64,000 bases of DNA from CAYSWV01 sp964434865 (lineage in GTDB: Bacteria; Cyanobacteriota; Cyanobacteriia; Thermostichales; Thermostichaceae), in assembly GCA_964434865.1 (NCBI GenBank), contig CAYSWV010000014.1, positions 1-64,000 on the forward strand, given 5' to 3'. Below are positions 25,072-34,836 of the stretch, in pieces (within the stretch, counting starts at the first letter, position 1; the number at the start of each line of letters is the position of its first letter). Position numbers and translations under genes: made by a program. The notes beneath the pieces were generated by a model. That model was not told where the DNA came from, made no database searches, and worked only from the letters and a program-made list of their open reading frames with translations.

Positions 25072-25860
25072 ATGACTGGTACGCTTGCAAATGTTCAGGA
25101 GCTTACTAAATCTTTTAGAGGTATCTTGGCTCTCAAAGAGGTGAATCTTACCGTTCAATCAGGTGAAATGGTGGCACTGGTAGGCGCTTCTGGATCAGGT
25201 AAATCAACGCTTTTACGTAATCTCAATGGCTTACAGGTAGGTGATGCAGGCACGGTTAGAATGCTGGATGCTGTTGTTCAAGCCAACGGGCGTCTAGATC
25301 CACAGGTGCATCGTCTCAGACGTCAGATCGGGTTTATTTTTCAACAATTTAATCTAGTTGGACGTCTATCGGTGTTAGAAAATGTCCTCGTGGGTCACTT
25401 ATCTCAGGTGTCTTTACTCCGATCAGCTTTTCGGCTCTTTACTCGTGAGGAGAAGATCCAAGCTCTCACAGCTCTAGAACGAGTCGGTATTTTAGATCAA
25501 GCCTATAAACGAGCCTCTTTGCTATCAGGGGGACAACAACAACGGGTTGCCATCGCTCGCTGTTTAATGCAAGGAGCTAAAGTGATTTTGGCCGATGAGC
25601 CTGTTGCTTCATTAGATCCTGAATCCGCTCGGAGAGTGATGCAGTTGTTAACTGACCTCAATCGAGAACAACAGATTACTGTGATTACATCACTGCACCA
25701 AGTTCAAATTGTCCGACGATTTTTTAAGCGAACGGTAGCCCTACGACTAGGTGAAGTCCAATTTGATGGCAACACTGAAGATTTAACTGATCAAACTCTC
25801 AATCAAATTTATGGCACAGCTGCTGAAGAATTGATCTTATCTGAAGCAACAAACTACTAA
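25072..25860 (+). CDS. phnC: PhnC-type ABC transporter ATP-binding protein
   Basis: This is a 262-residue ATPase of phosphonate/phosphite-type importers. Walker A is GASGSGKST at about 38-46, the Q-loop is FIFQQFNLV, the signature is LSGGQQQRVAIAR, and Walker B is VILADEPVASLDPE, followed by the H-loop TSLHQ. NLVGRLSVLENVLVG is a typical PhnC stretch. No phnD (binding protein) or phnE (permease) lies beside it: the next gene is an SDR on the other strand. So it is either an orphan that works with subunits elsewhere, or the rest of the operon has been lost. No clear ribosome site precedes the ATG. Confidence 0.9.
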   Translation: MTGTLANVQELTKSFRGILALKEVNLTVQSGEMVALVGASGSGKSTLLRNLNGLQVGDAGTVRMLDAVVQANGRLDPQVHRLRRQIGFIFQQFNLVGRLSVLENVLVGHLSQVSLLRSAFRLFTREEKIQALTALERVGILDQAYKRASLLSGGQQQRVAIARCLMQGAKVILADEPVASLDPESARRVMQLLTDLNREQQITVITSLHQVQIVRRFFKRTVALRLGEVQFDGNTEDLTDQTLNQIYGTAAEELILSEATNY

Positions 25861-25906
25861 CAGTTACACTGAATAGATGAATTAACAACAAGCATAAAAT
25901 TAAAAA

Positions 25907-26914
25907 TCAAGTATAAATTGATAAGATCTGCTCAATCGACTTAAAGCGTGAACCTAATCTAAATGTGTCACAGTTAACAACTTCATGAACAAAATGGCGA
26001 TGCTTCAAACAATAATCATCCCACTCTGATAATTTGACTCGGAATAAAACCGCCAATAATCGAATAAAACTAATGGGCACAGGTATACGGAAAAGAATGG
26101 GTTGCCGATAAAACTGACACATTGCTGCAACTGATTCATTAAAGGTCATAGCGGGGTTCCCTAAAACCAGATCAGGCTGTTGCCAAGAGTGCTGCAGTAG
26201 ATAAGCGACGATCAAGGCAATATCTTCAGCATGAATAAAGTGGAAGCTGGCATCTAACTTTAGAAATCGAACGACTCGTAACCAGCGGATAACATCTTTT
26301 AACCCCGCTGTAATATGGGAATAAGGATAATGAGGCCCGCCCCCAAATAAAAGGGTAGGGTAGAGTGTGATCATGCGATCAGAAATAGGTAATTGATGCC
26401 GATTTACTAACATGACATACTTGCTACGAATGTAGTCAGTTCCTGCTCGGCCTGCAATGGGAATCGGCTGATTAAAATGATCTAGCAGGCTTGCTGTTGA
26501 AAAGTAAATAATCTTGCGACATCGCTCCGGGTTTAACAGCTTGAAAAGTTCAATTGTTTTGGCCACATTTATGGTGTGAGCTGTTTTTGAGTCTCCCCAG
26601 GCTGCCGCTAAATGGATAACAGCATCCATAGTACCTAACAGGTTGGCATGTTGTTCGATCGTCATCAAATCTCCATCAACCAGAGTAATCTGAGATCCCA
26701 TTTCCTCTGATTGGGCAATAAATCCATACGGCCACTTGAGTTTTTGTCGATCTCGGACCAACAAATATAAATGGTAAGGCGGCACTACGATGTCACTGCA
26801 GCCAGAACCTAGCTGTTGTTCGGATTGAGATCGATCATTAGCGGGTTGGGCCAACTGTTCCACCACATAATGACCTACGCATCCACTCGCGCCAGTAATA
26901 AAAATCCGTTGCAA
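25907..26914 (-). CDS. NAD-dependent epimerase/dehydratase family (extended SDR)
   Basis: This is a 335-residue extended short-chain dehydrogenase. The Rossmann loop GASGCVG is at 8-14, HLAAAWGDS gives the central strand motif, FSTASLLD carries the catalytic Ser region, and YIRSK is the YxxxK pair. FHFIHAEDIALIVAYLL is the usual NAD-epimerase block before the substrate domain. A 25-residue insertion after the first helix (about 28-48) is not typical. The substrate cannot be told; nucleotide sugars or isoprenoid alcohols are both possible in this family. The gene stands alone. Confidence 0.83.
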   Translation of the reverse strand: MQRIFITGASGCVGHYVVEQLAQPANDRSQSEQQLGSGCSDIVVPPYHLYLLVRDRQKLKWPYGFIAQSEEMGSQITLVDGDLMTIEQHANLLGTMDAVIHLAAAWGDSKTAHTINVAKTIELFKLLNPERCRKIIYFSTASLLDHFNQPIPIAGRAGTDYIRSKYVMLVNRHQLPISDRMITLYPTLLFGGGPHYPYSHITAGLKDVIRWLRVVRFLKLDASFHFIHAEDIALIVAYLLQHSWQQPDLVLGNPAMTFNESVAAMCQFYRQPILFRIPVPISFIRLLAVLFRVKLSEWDDYCLKHRHFVHEVVNCDTFRLGSRFKSIEQILSIYT

Positions 26915-27004
26915 GGAAGTCCTACTTCAGGTCTACTATCCTTGATAAGTGTATCGCTTCCTTAGAGCAATCGATCTGGAGGATTGCCATTGTAGTTTGA
27001 TCAG

Positions 27005-28651
27005 TTAGGGCCGTTGCCGGGGTATGCGAGGTAGCCGATCTCGAAATCGAGACATGGGTGAGCGTAGAGGGAGCACTTTTTCAGCTTCTGCGGCAGCCAT
27101 ATCTTCAGTTAAACCTTGGTATAAACTATAACACATGATTAAAAGTACGATGGCAAAGGGTAACCCCATCGTAATTGAAGCAACCTGCAGAGCACTTAAC
27201 CCTCCCCCAATGAGTAAAACTGACGCAATCCCCCCTTCTAAGACAACCCAAAAGATTCGTTGCACAATGGGTGGATCTAGCTTGCCACCTGAACTGAGGT
27301 AATTAACGACTAGGGCCCCTGAATTGCAGGAGGTAACAAAAAACGTGATCACCAAGATAATGCCAATGACTGAGCTGATCTGTGAGAGAGGTAGATCAGC
27401 TAGCATCACAAATAGTGTAGTGGCTAAGTTGGTGTTGATCACGTCAGTCAGTTGCGTAAACCCCTCAAACACTAAATGAATGGCAGTACCACCAAAAACC
27501 GACATCCAGAGACAAGATAACAGCGTGGGTACAATCAGCACCCCAAATACAAATTCCCGTAAGGTTCGACCTTTAGACACTCGAGCAATAAAGGTTCCGA
27601 CAAAAGGAGACCAAGCAATCCACCAGCCCCAATAAAATAAAGTCCATTGCTCTTGCCAATGCGATGAGGTAAAGGCTTCCGTCCAAAAGCTGAGTGAGGG
27701 CAAAACCGAGAGATAGTAACCAATACTCTCAACAAAGGAGTCCAAAATAAACTTGGTAGGACCCATAAACAGAACAAATAACAATAGAACCACACTTAAG
27801 TAGATGTTGATCTCACTTAAGATCTTGATCCCTCGATTGAGACCTGACACCACCAGAACAGCGGACAGCAGGATAATCAGACCAACGACAACCAACTGAA
27901 AAGTCAACGTATCATTGCCACCAAAGACAAAATGGATTCCGGTACTGACTTGTTGAGCCCCTGATCCTAATGATGTTGCTAAGCCTGACAACGTGGCCAA
28001 CACGGCTAAGATATCGATGACAAATCCAGGCCAGCGATAGATCTTTTCTTTGAGCAACGGGTAGAAGATAGCACTAATGGTTAGGGGTAAGCCCCGATTA
28101 AAGTGAAAAAACCCTAGAGCTAGGCCCACCAAGGCATAAACTCCCCAGGGATGTAAGCCCCAATGAAAAAAGGTAACTGCCATTGCTTGCTTAGCAGCCG
28201 CCCCAGTTCCAGCTTCAACCGCTCCAAATGTAGGTGGAAATAGCAGGTGATGGGTAGGTTCAGCCACACTCCAGAACATTAACCCAATACCCATGCCAGC
28301 ACTGATCAACATGGCATACCAGGAAAAGGTGGAAAACTCGGGCTTGGCCTGAGGTCCCCCGATCCGAACTCGCCCCCGATCACTCAGGGCCAGATATAGG
28401 ATAGTCCCAAGGTAAACATTTGTAGCCAGCACATAAAACCAGCCTGAGGTGCTAGTAATAAAAGCTTCAGCTGCATTGAAAGCTGTCTCAACTTGATCAA
28501 TAAATAGCGGCACCGCGACAACGAATGCGATCACAAGGCCAGCTGCAACCGGGGAAACAACAGGATGGGCATCAAATCCCCACTGCTGAATATTTTCGAT
28601 TGGAGTTTCAAGATCCGCATCATTGAGTTGAGTATTGGGTTTGTTTGACAT
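27005..28651 (-). CDS. BCCT-family transporter (betaine/choline/carnitine type)
   Basis: This is a 548-residue secondary transporter with 12 predicted membrane segments. The family signatures are GMGIGLMFWSVAEPTHH at about 118-134 (sodium/substrate region) and the Trp-rich WTLFYWGWWIAWSPFVGTF around 338-356 that forms the aromatic substrate box. It should take up a quaternary ammonium compound such as glycine betaine with Na+ or H+, as osmoprotectant or nutrient. The last 40 residues are cytosolic and end in an Arg/Pro-rich segment, shorter than the osmosensing tail of BetP. The gene is monocistronic. Confidence 0.92.
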   Translation of the reverse strand: MSNKPNTQLNDADLETPIENIQQWGFDAHPVVSPVAAGLVIAFVVAVPLFIDQVETAFNAAEAFITSTSGWFYVLATNVYLGTILYLALSDRGRVRIGGPQAKPEFSTFSWYAMLISAGMGIGLMFWSVAEPTHHLLFPPTFGAVEAGTGAAAKQAMAVTFFHWGLHPWGVYALVGLALGFFHFNRGLPLTISAIFYPLLKEKIYRWPGFVIDILAVLATLSGLATSLGSGAQQVSTGIHFVFGGNDTLTFQLVVVGLIILLSAVLVVSGLNRGIKILSEINIYLSVVLLLFVLFMGPTKFILDSFVESIGYYLSVLPSLSFWTEAFTSSHWQEQWTLFYWGWWIAWSPFVGTFIARVSKGRTLREFVFGVLIVPTLLSCLWMSVFGGTAIHLVFEGFTQLTDVINTNLATTLFVMLADLPLSQISSVIGIILVITFFVTSCNSGALVVNYLSSGGKLDPPIVQRIFWVVLEGGIASVLLIGGGLSALQVASITMGLPFAIVLLIMCYSLYQGLTEDMAAAEAEKVLPLRSPMSRFRDRLPRIPRQRP

Positions 28652-29013
28652 AAGCTTAATATCCTAGCAATGTTCCATGGTGAGTCATGGATAACCTGTG
28701 CACGAAAAAGGATGGTTTGAGACCAGCAAGCCCTGAGAACGTGTTCATATCATTGTGCATAAAATCCAACAGTTAAGTTTGACTGGGTAGATGCTCTGCC
28801 AAAATCACCCCAAAAAGCCGGCCCCTTTAATATCACTCCTAGCCCACAACCTAATTCCTCGCAACCTAGCTCTATGAAGCCCTGCTAGATCCACTCAGGA
28901 CTATAGAAAATTCTAACTAGATAGCATTGTATCACGACCTAAGCTGGTTTTAAGCTTGCCCTGCTAGTACTCGCTTGTACGGAGCCATTTTTCAAAAATC
29001 CCGACTACTCCAA
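28652..29013. other. Spacer with no visible gene
   Basis: These 362 bases lie between the start of the BCCT gene and the end of the TPR gene, both on the minus strand. I found no coding frame, tRNA or strong terminator. They presumably hold the BCCT promoter. Confidence 0.5.
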
Positions 29014-29592
29014 TCAGAGCTGATCAAGCTTCTCTCTAACTTTTTCAACTTCTTGAGCTTCTTCTTGAACTTCAAACAAGCTGAGAGCTGTTTCATAATC
29101 AGAGCGGGCTTGAGATAAAGCTCCAATCATGGTGTAGGCTTGGGCTCGGTTCTTGTAAGCTTTGGCAAAGCTCGGATCCATCTGAATCGCTTGGGTGAAA
29201 TCTAGGATAGCGGCCTCAAAGTCTTCTTGTACACTGTAGGTACGGCCTCGATGGTAATAAGCTCTCACATGATCTCGATCGAGTAAAACAGTTTTGGAAA
29301 AATCAGCCACAGCAGCATCTAGCTCACCAATTTGAAAATTAGCTAAACCCCGATTATAATAGGCTTTCTCATACTCTGGATCAAGTTTAATGGCTTGGGT
29401 ATAATCTTCGATGGCACCATTGAAATTACGCTTTCTGACTTTTTCTAGACCTGAGAGCAAATAATCTGAAGCTTTTGCTTGAGCAAGTACCGCTGGTCTG
29501 ATCACCAGATTACTGGACTGGGCTGGTATAGAGGCGACTTCTACAACCAGTACTATTAGACTGATTGATCCAAGTAAGCTTAGCGTTTTCAT
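29014..29592 (-). CDS. Exported TPR-repeat protein
   Basis: This is a protein of about 192 residues. The ATG at 29592 starts a signal peptide (MKTLSLLGSISLIVLVVEVASIPA); an upstream ATG at 29622 adds ten residues in front of it and is less likely. Four tetratricopeptide repeats follow, from YLLSGLEKVRKRNFNGAIEDY to SQARSDYETALSLF, each with the usual A/Y..RG pattern and aspartate-proline turn (LDPEYEKAYYNRG, MDPSFAKAYKNRA). The protein ends with a charged helix. It is likely a periplasmic or lumenal scaffold; no partner is evident. Confidence 0.83.
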   Translation of the reverse strand: MKTLSLLGSISLIVLVVEVASIPAQSSNLVIRPAVLAQAKASDYLLSGLEKVRKRNFNGAIEDYTQAIKLDPEYEKAYYNRGLANFQIGELDAAVADFSKTVLLDRDHVRAYYHRGRTYSVQEDFEAAILDFTQAIQMDPSFAKAYKNRAQAYTMIGALSQARSDYETALSLFEVQEEAQEVEKVREKLDQL

Positions 29593-29697
29593 GAGAATGC
29601 CTGTGGTAATCTCAATAGTCATGTGGAGGTATGCTCATAGATTACTGGATCGACTGTCGATTTTTCGTTAACACTAGGTAAAAACTAGGAATAGGTT

Positions 29698-30609
29698 ATG
29701 GCTTACACCTTATCAAACTTGCTGGTGATTGGAATCTCGTCTAGAGCTTTGTTTGATCTTGAAGAAGAAAACCAAGTTTTTCAGGAAGAAGGCGTCGAAC
29801 GTTACATTGAGTATCAACTCGCTCACGAAAACGATGTATTAAGGCCTGGTACTGCATTTTCCTTGATCCAAGGTTTGCTAGCACTGAATCATCGAGCCGA
29901 GCGCCGGTTGGTGGAGGTCATTGTAACATCCAAAAACAGTCCTGATTCTGGTTTACGCATTTACAAATCTATTGAACATTACGGTCTTGACATTACTCGA
30001 GCTGCCTTTGTGGGAGGGGAAACCTTAGCCCCTTATCTAGCGGCTTTTGATGTTGATCTGTTTCTTTCCAAATTTGAACCCGATGTGCAATCCGCGATTG
30101 ATGCCGGGTTTGCAGCTGCACTCTTGTATGCCCCTCCTGAGCAGTTCAACCCTGATACGGATCAAATTCGGATTGCTTTTGATGGGGATGCGGTTTTGTT
30201 TTCAGACGAATCAGAAGCGATCTATAAACACTATGGACTGGAAGCTTTTTGTGAAAATGAGCGGAGGAATGCTGACAAACCCTTACCTGAGGGTCCCTTT
30301 GCGAAATTACTGAAGACCCTTAGCATCCTTCAACAGGATCTAGATCCGATTCATCCACCCATCCGGATTGCCCTAGTGACAGCTCGTAGTAGTCCAGCTC
30401 ATGAACGTGTGATCAAAACCTTGCGCAACTGGGGGGTTCGAGTGGATGCTGCTTTTTTCCTGGGTGGGCTACCTAAACAACAGGTCTTACAGGCATTTGG
30501 TGCTCATATCTTCTTTGATGATCAAGAAGTCCACTTGGGATTGGCTGCAGCTGTTGTCCCCTCAGCCCGAGTGCCCTATCCTACAGGCTCCGCGCTCAAC
30601 CCACTTTAG
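29698..30609 (+). CDS. 5'-nucleotidase, cytosolic cN-I type
   Basis: This is a 303-residue enzyme of the cN-I like 5'-nucleotidase family (Pfam 5_nucleotid, PF06189), which dephosphorylates nucleoside monophosphates. Diagnostic stretches are NLLVIGISSRALFDLEEEN at the start, VEVIVTSKNSPDSGLRIY, AAFVGGE with SKFEPDVQSAIDAG, and the HAD-like core IRIAFDGDAVLFSDE with later LVTARSSPAHERVI and FFDDQEVHL. The nucleophile aspartate and the second aspartate are in FDGDAV. AGGA stands before the ATG. The next gene (FHA) follows after 155 bases. Confidence 0.88.
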   Translation: MAYTLSNLLVIGISSRALFDLEEENQVFQEEGVERYIEYQLAHENDVLRPGTAFSLIQGLLALNHRAERRLVEVIVTSKNSPDSGLRIYKSIEHYGLDITRAAFVGGETLAPYLAAFDVDLFLSKFEPDVQSAIDAGFAAALLYAPPEQFNPDTDQIRIAFDGDAVLFSDESEAIYKHYGLEAFCENERRNADKPLPEGPFAKLLKTLSILQQDLDPIHPPIRIALVTARSSPAHERVIKTLRNWGVRVDAAFFLGGLPKQQVLQAFGAHIFFDDQEVHLGLAAAVVPSARVPYPTGSALNPL

Positions 30610-30764
30610 ATCGGGGTCATCACCTGAGAAATACTGGCAGATGAAAACCGGTTGGAAACATTAAGATTACGCTAAATGACCTAAAGAATCTAGGTGTAGA
30701 TAGAGTGTGTCCTAGCTGTCCTGACATAGATAATAAGGATATAGACAGACACAAGGAGCGGGTG

Positions 30765-31187
30765 ATGGCAACAACCACAACAGTCCAGCTGCAACCTGTG
30801 CTCAAAATCATGATTGATGGAAAAGTCACGGTTTATCCCCTAGATCAAAGTCGGTATGAAATTGGGCGTTCAATTCAGTGCAGTATCCGGATCAACCATA
30901 AGAAAGTCTCGAGACTACAAGCTACACTGGTGCGAGATCAGCATGGTCATTATCAAATCCAAGATGGGGATGGTCTAGGGACAGAGAGTAGCAACGGGAC
31001 TTATGTCAACGGGACCCGAATTAAACACCGGGTTTTGCAAATTGGTGATGTCATTCATTTGGGCAGCAACATCGTTAAAGCTCTATTTAACTATGAGCAA
31101 CCGGAAACCCTCGAAATCCCTGAGATAGACTCTCTTCCCGTTGATGATGAAGTGTCAACAGAATTGATCTTCTTCCAGCTGGACTAA
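30765..31187 (+). CDS. FHA-domain protein
   Basis: This is a 140-residue protein made of one forkhead-associated domain, a phosphothreonine-binding module. The core reads YEIGRSIQCSIRI, then KKVSRLQATLVRD, and SNGTYVNGTRI. Arg of GR, Ser of VSR and Asn of NGT, which contact the phosphopeptide, are kept; the usual His of SRxHA is Gln. The acidic C-terminal tail of about 30 residues is outside the domain. AAGGAG lies just before the ATG at 30765, so this start is preferred over the upstream GTG at 30705. It may be a signalling adaptor for a Ser/Thr kinase; none is nearby. Confidence 0.85.
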   Translation: MATTTTVQLQPVLKIMIDGKVTVYPLDQSRYEIGRSIQCSIRINHKKVSRLQATLVRDQHGHYQIQDGDGLGTESSNGTYVNGTRIKHRVLQIGDVIHLGSNIVKALFNYEQPETLEIPEIDSLPVDDEVSTELIFFQLD

Positions 31188-31276
31188 ATGGGTTCTCGCC
31201 ACTATTTGTATCGCGCTTAACAGACATAGACCCCATACAATAAGGAGGCTATTCGTTGATCTGTTAGGACTCACTT

Positions 31277-34200
31277 ATGCCACGCCGTACCGATATTCAT
31301 AAGATTCTGTTAATTGGAGCTGGTCCTATTGTCATTGGTCAAGCTTGTGAGTTTGATTATTCGGGAACTCAGGCATGTAAGGCTTTACGTGAGGAAGGTT
31401 ATGAGGTGGTTTTAGTTAACTCTAACCCAGCCACCATCATGACGGATCCAGCCATGGCAGATCGAACTTATATTGAACCCGTCACACCAGAGTTTGTGGC
31501 TCAGATCATTGAACGAGAACGCCCTGATGCTCTACTCCCTACCATGGGAGGCCAAACCGCTCTCAATGTAGCTGTAGCTTTGGCTGAGTCTGGCGTCTTA
31601 GAGCGTTACAAAGTTGAATTAATTGGGGCCAAACTGGCAGCTATCCAAAAGGCTGAAGATCGGCAACTGTTTAAATCAGCGATGCAAGCGATTGGTCTGG
31701 CTGTTCCTCAATCAGGCTTAGCTCAAACCTTAGATGAAGCTAAAACCATTGCCAAGGAGATTGGCTATCCTCTCATTATTCGACCTGCCTATACCTTGGG
31801 AGGTACGGGTGGGGGAGTAGCCTACAACCAGGAAGAGTTTGAATCCATTTGCTCAGCTGGCTTAGATGCGAGTCCTGTTTCCCAGATCTTAGTGGAAGAA
31901 TCAGTCATCGGCTGGAAAGAGTTTGAACTTGAGGTCATGCGGGATCTGGCCGATAACGTTGTGATCATTTGTTCAATTGAAAATATTGATCCCATGGGTG
32001 TCCACACGGGTGATTCGATTACCGTAGCCCCAGCCCAGACTCTGACTGACAAAGAGTATCAACGGTTACGTGACTATGCCATCAAAATTATTCGAGAAAT
32101 CGGTGTTGAAACAGGTGGCTCCAATGTTCAATTTGCTGTTAATCCTGACAATGGAGACGTCCGGATCATTGAGATGAATCCACGGGTCTCCCGGTCCTCG
32201 GCCCTTGCCTCCAAGGCCACTGGCTTTCCTATTGCTAAAATGGCCGCTAAGCTGGCTGTAGGCTACACCTTAGACGAAATTCCTAATGACATCACCCAAA
32301 AAACACCAGCTAGTTTTGAACCCACTATTGACTACGTTGTCGTTAAGATCCCTCGATTTGCCTTTGAAAAATTTCCAGGATCCGATCCCATATTAACCAC
32401 TCAGATGAAGTCAGTGGGTGAGGCGATGGCTGTGGGGCGAACTTTTCAGGAGTCGATTCAAAAAGCTTTTCGTTCACTGGAAGTTGATCGATCAGGCTAT
32501 GGTAGCCACAAAGTTGAAAAATTGCCTACTGTTGAAACCATCAAAGCGGCATTAAGGATTCCTAATCCAGAACGGATGTTAGCGATCCGCACAGCATTGC
32601 TTCTGGGGCTAGAACCGGATGAGATCTGTACATTGACCCAGATAGATCCTTGGTTTGTAGATAAATTAGCTGAAATCATTCAAGTTGAACAGGCTCTTAA
32701 AGGCCGTAGTCTAGAGTCATTAGCCGCCGATGATCTGTTTAAATGTAAGCAAATGGGCTTCAGTGATCAGCAATTAGCCTATTTACTGAATTCAACAGAA
32801 CAAGCCGTCCGATTTCGCCGTCAGGCCTTAAAGGTAATCCCTGCTTACAAAACGATCGATACCTGTGCGGCAGAATTTGAAGCCATGACGCCCTACCAGT
32901 ATTCCACCTACGAATTAGAAAGTGAGGTATTCGCCTCAGATAAGGCCAAAGTCATGATCTTGGGGGGGGGACCTAACCGGATTGGCCAAGGTATTGAATT
33001 TGATTACTGTTGTTGCCATGCTGCTTTTGCCCTTTCGAAGGCAGGCTATGAAGCGATTATGGTCAACTCTAATCCTGAAACAGTATCTACAGACTACGAC
33101 ACCTCCGATCGACTTTATTTTGAACCGCTTACCCATGAAGATGTGATGAACTTGGTTGATTTAGAACAGCCTGTTGGCTTAATTGTTCAGTTTGGTGGAC
33201 AAACCCCGCTAAAGTTAGCTCAAGGCCTGGCTGAGTCTCAAGCCCCCATTTGGGGAACATCACCGGATTCTATTGATATTGCTGAAGATCGGGAACGCTT
33301 TGAACACATTTTACGGACCTTGGCGATTCGTCAACCCGAGAATGGCATTGCCCGTAGCTCCGACGAAGCCCTCAAGGTGGCGCAACGCATTGGCTACCCT
33401 GTTGTTGTTCGCCCCAGTTATGTCTTAGGGGGACGGGCGATGGAGATTGTCTATTCTGATCATGATCTACAACGCTATATGCAAGTTGCGGTCGATGTGA
33501 CTCCCGATCGGCCGGTCCTGATTGACCAATTTTTAGAAAATGCTGTTGAAGTGGATGTGGATGCGATTGCTGATCGAACCGGGGCCGTAACCATAGGTGG
33601 AATTATGGAACATATTGAACAGGCTGGTATTCATTCAGGTGACTCAGCTTGTGTGCTCCCCACTCGTACACTCAGCCCTGACGTCTTACAAGTGATCCGG
33701 GATTGGACCTTTAAATTAGCTCAGGCCTTATCAGTCGTGGGCTTAATCAATGTTCAATATGCTGTCAAAGATCAGCAAGTCTATATTCTAGAAGCCAATC
33801 CTAGGGCCTCTCGTACCGTTCCTTTTGTCAGTAAAGTGATCGGGATACCGTTGGCAGGCTATGCGGCTCAGGTGATGAGTGGTGTGACGCTCGCAGAACT
33901 AAACTTCACACAAGAACTGATCCCTCGGCATCTAGCGGTTAAAGAGGCTGTTCTACCCTTTAACAAGTTTGCTGGAACCGATACTCTACTGGGACCCGAA
34001 ATGCGATCAACAGGCGAGGTCATGGGGATTGATACCGAGTTTGGTCGTGCATTTGCCAAGGCCCAACTAGCAGCTAGTCAGGAACTCCCCCTCCAAGGAA
34101 CTGTCTTTTTAAGTATTAGTGATCGGGATAAGAATCAGGTGATCCCGGTTGCTCAGGAGCTCGTGGAGATGGGCTTCAAGCTGATGGCTACAACGGGAAC

Positions 34201-34525
34201 CCAACAATTTCTGCAAGATCAGGGTCTCCAGGTTCAACGAGTGCTCAAGCTCCATGAAGGTCGGCCCCATGTTGTGGATGCGATCAAAAATCATGAGATT
34301 CAACTGATTATTAATACCCCCACCGGTATTGAGGCCCAACAAGATGGCCAACGGATTCGTCGCACCGCCCTAACCTATAAAGTTCCTTTAGTCACAACCT
34401 TAGCAGGTGCCCGAGCTACAGCGGCTGCCATTCGTGCTCTACAAGCAGGCCAAATTGGAGTGAGGTCGTTACAGGAGTACCATGCTAGTTGCGATGAGAC
34501 GATAGGTAGCAGTCAGGAGGATTAG
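31277..34525 (+). CDS. carB: Carbamoyl-phosphate synthase large subunit
   Basis: This 1082-residue enzyme makes carbamoyl phosphate from bicarbonate, ammonia (channelled from CarA glutaminase) and two ATP, for arginine and pyrimidine synthesis. The two homologous halves are both present: PRRTDIHKILLIGAGPIVIGQ at the start, and the second half starting with MILGGGPNRIGQGIEFDYC. Each has an ATP-grasp domain (PLIIRPAYTLGGTGGG and PVVVRPSYVLGGRAM). The C-terminal methylglyoxal-synthase-like allosteric domain (from about 940) includes KLMATTGTQQFL and INTPTG. The length matches the family. carA is not in the window. AGGA precedes the ATG. A small unknown gene follows eight bases after the stop. 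Confidence 0.97.
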   Translation: MPRRTDIHKILLIGAGPIVIGQACEFDYSGTQACKALREEGYEVVLVNSNPATIMTDPAMADRTYIEPVTPEFVAQIIERERPDALLPTMGGQTALNVAVALAESGVLERYKVELIGAKLAAIQKAEDRQLFKSAMQAIGLAVPQSGLAQTLDEAKTIAKEIGYPLIIRPAYTLGGTGGGVAYNQEEFESICSAGLDASPVSQILVEESVIGWKEFELEVMRDLADNVVIICSIENIDPMGVHTGDSITVAPAQTLTDKEYQRLRDYAIKIIREIGVETGGSNVQFAVNPDNGDVRIIEMNPRVSRSSALASKATGFPIAKMAAKLAVGYTLDEIPNDITQKTPASFEPTIDYVVVKIPRFAFEKFPGSDPILTTQMKSVGEAMAVGRTFQESIQKAFRSLEVDRSGYGSHKVEKLPTVETIKAALRIPNPERMLAIRTALLLGLEPDEICTLTQIDPWFVDKLAEIIQVEQALKGRSLESLAADDLFKCKQMGFSDQQLAYLLNSTEQAVRFRRQALKVIPAYKTIDTCAAEFEAMTPYQYSTYELESEVFASDKAKVMILGGGPNRIGQGIEFDYCCCHAAFALSKAGYEAIMVNSNPETVSTDYDTSDRLYFEPLTHEDVMNLVDLEQPVGLIVQFGGQTPLKLAQGLAESQAPIWGTSPDSIDIAEDRERFEHILRTLAIRQPENGIARSSDEALKVAQRIGYPVVVRPSYVLGGRAMEIVYSDHDLQRYMQVAVDVTPDRPVLIDQFLENAVEVDVDAIADRTGAVTIGGIMEHIEQAGIHSGDSACVLPTRTLSPDVLQVIRDWTFKLAQALSVVGLINVQYAVKDQQVYILEANPRASRTVPFVSKVIGIPLAGYAAQVMSGVTLAELNFTQELIPRHLAVKEAVLPFNKFAGTDTLLGPEMRSTGEVMGIDTEFGRAFAKAQLAASQELPLQGTVFLSISDRDKNQVIPVAQELVEMGFKLMATTGTQQFLQDQGLQVQRVLKLHEGRPHVVDAIKNHEIQLIINTPTGIEAQQDGQRIRRTALTYKVPLVTTLAGARATAAAIRALQAGQIGVRSLQEYHASCDETIGSSQED

Positions 34526-34533
34526 GAGTTACT

Positions 34534-34836
34534 ATGGGCCTCTTTTCAGGATTAGGTAGCCATACCACCACTGGCTCGATCGGGGTGGCCGCCATACCCG
34601 GTGTGGGAGGAACTCTAGCCTTCCAGAATTTTCAAACCGATCAAGCTAATACGGAGCTTCACTGTCTACTAACAATCAATGGGAATCTAAGCAAACGTAC
34701 CATTGCTCTAGGCCCCTTACCTCAAGCTCAAGGGTCATTCGACATTTCATTTCCTGATGGCACTGATCTCAGTTTATTTAATGTTGTTGTGATTCGAGCG
34801 GGTGAGGACACTGTGGGTATGGCTCCTATTCCCTAA
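34534..34836 (+). CDS. Small protein of unknown function behind carB
   Basis: I do not recognise this 100-residue protein. It starts with a Gly-rich stretch (MGLFSGLGSHTTTGSIGVAA), then alternates polar and hydrophobic residues in a way that suggests a small beta sandwich (LHCLLTINGNLSKRTIALG, SLFNVVVIRAGEDTV). There is one Cys and no membrane segment. It begins eight bases after the carB stop and has its own AGGAG seven bases before the ATG, so it is likely made from the carB transcript. It overlaps the converging sulfotransferase-like gene by 11 bases at its end. Confidence 0.65.
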   Translation: MGLFSGLGSHTTTGSIGVAAIPGVGGTLAFQNFQTDQANTELHCLLTINGNLSKRTIALGPLPQAQGSFDISFPDGTDLSLFNVVVIRAGEDTVGMAPIP

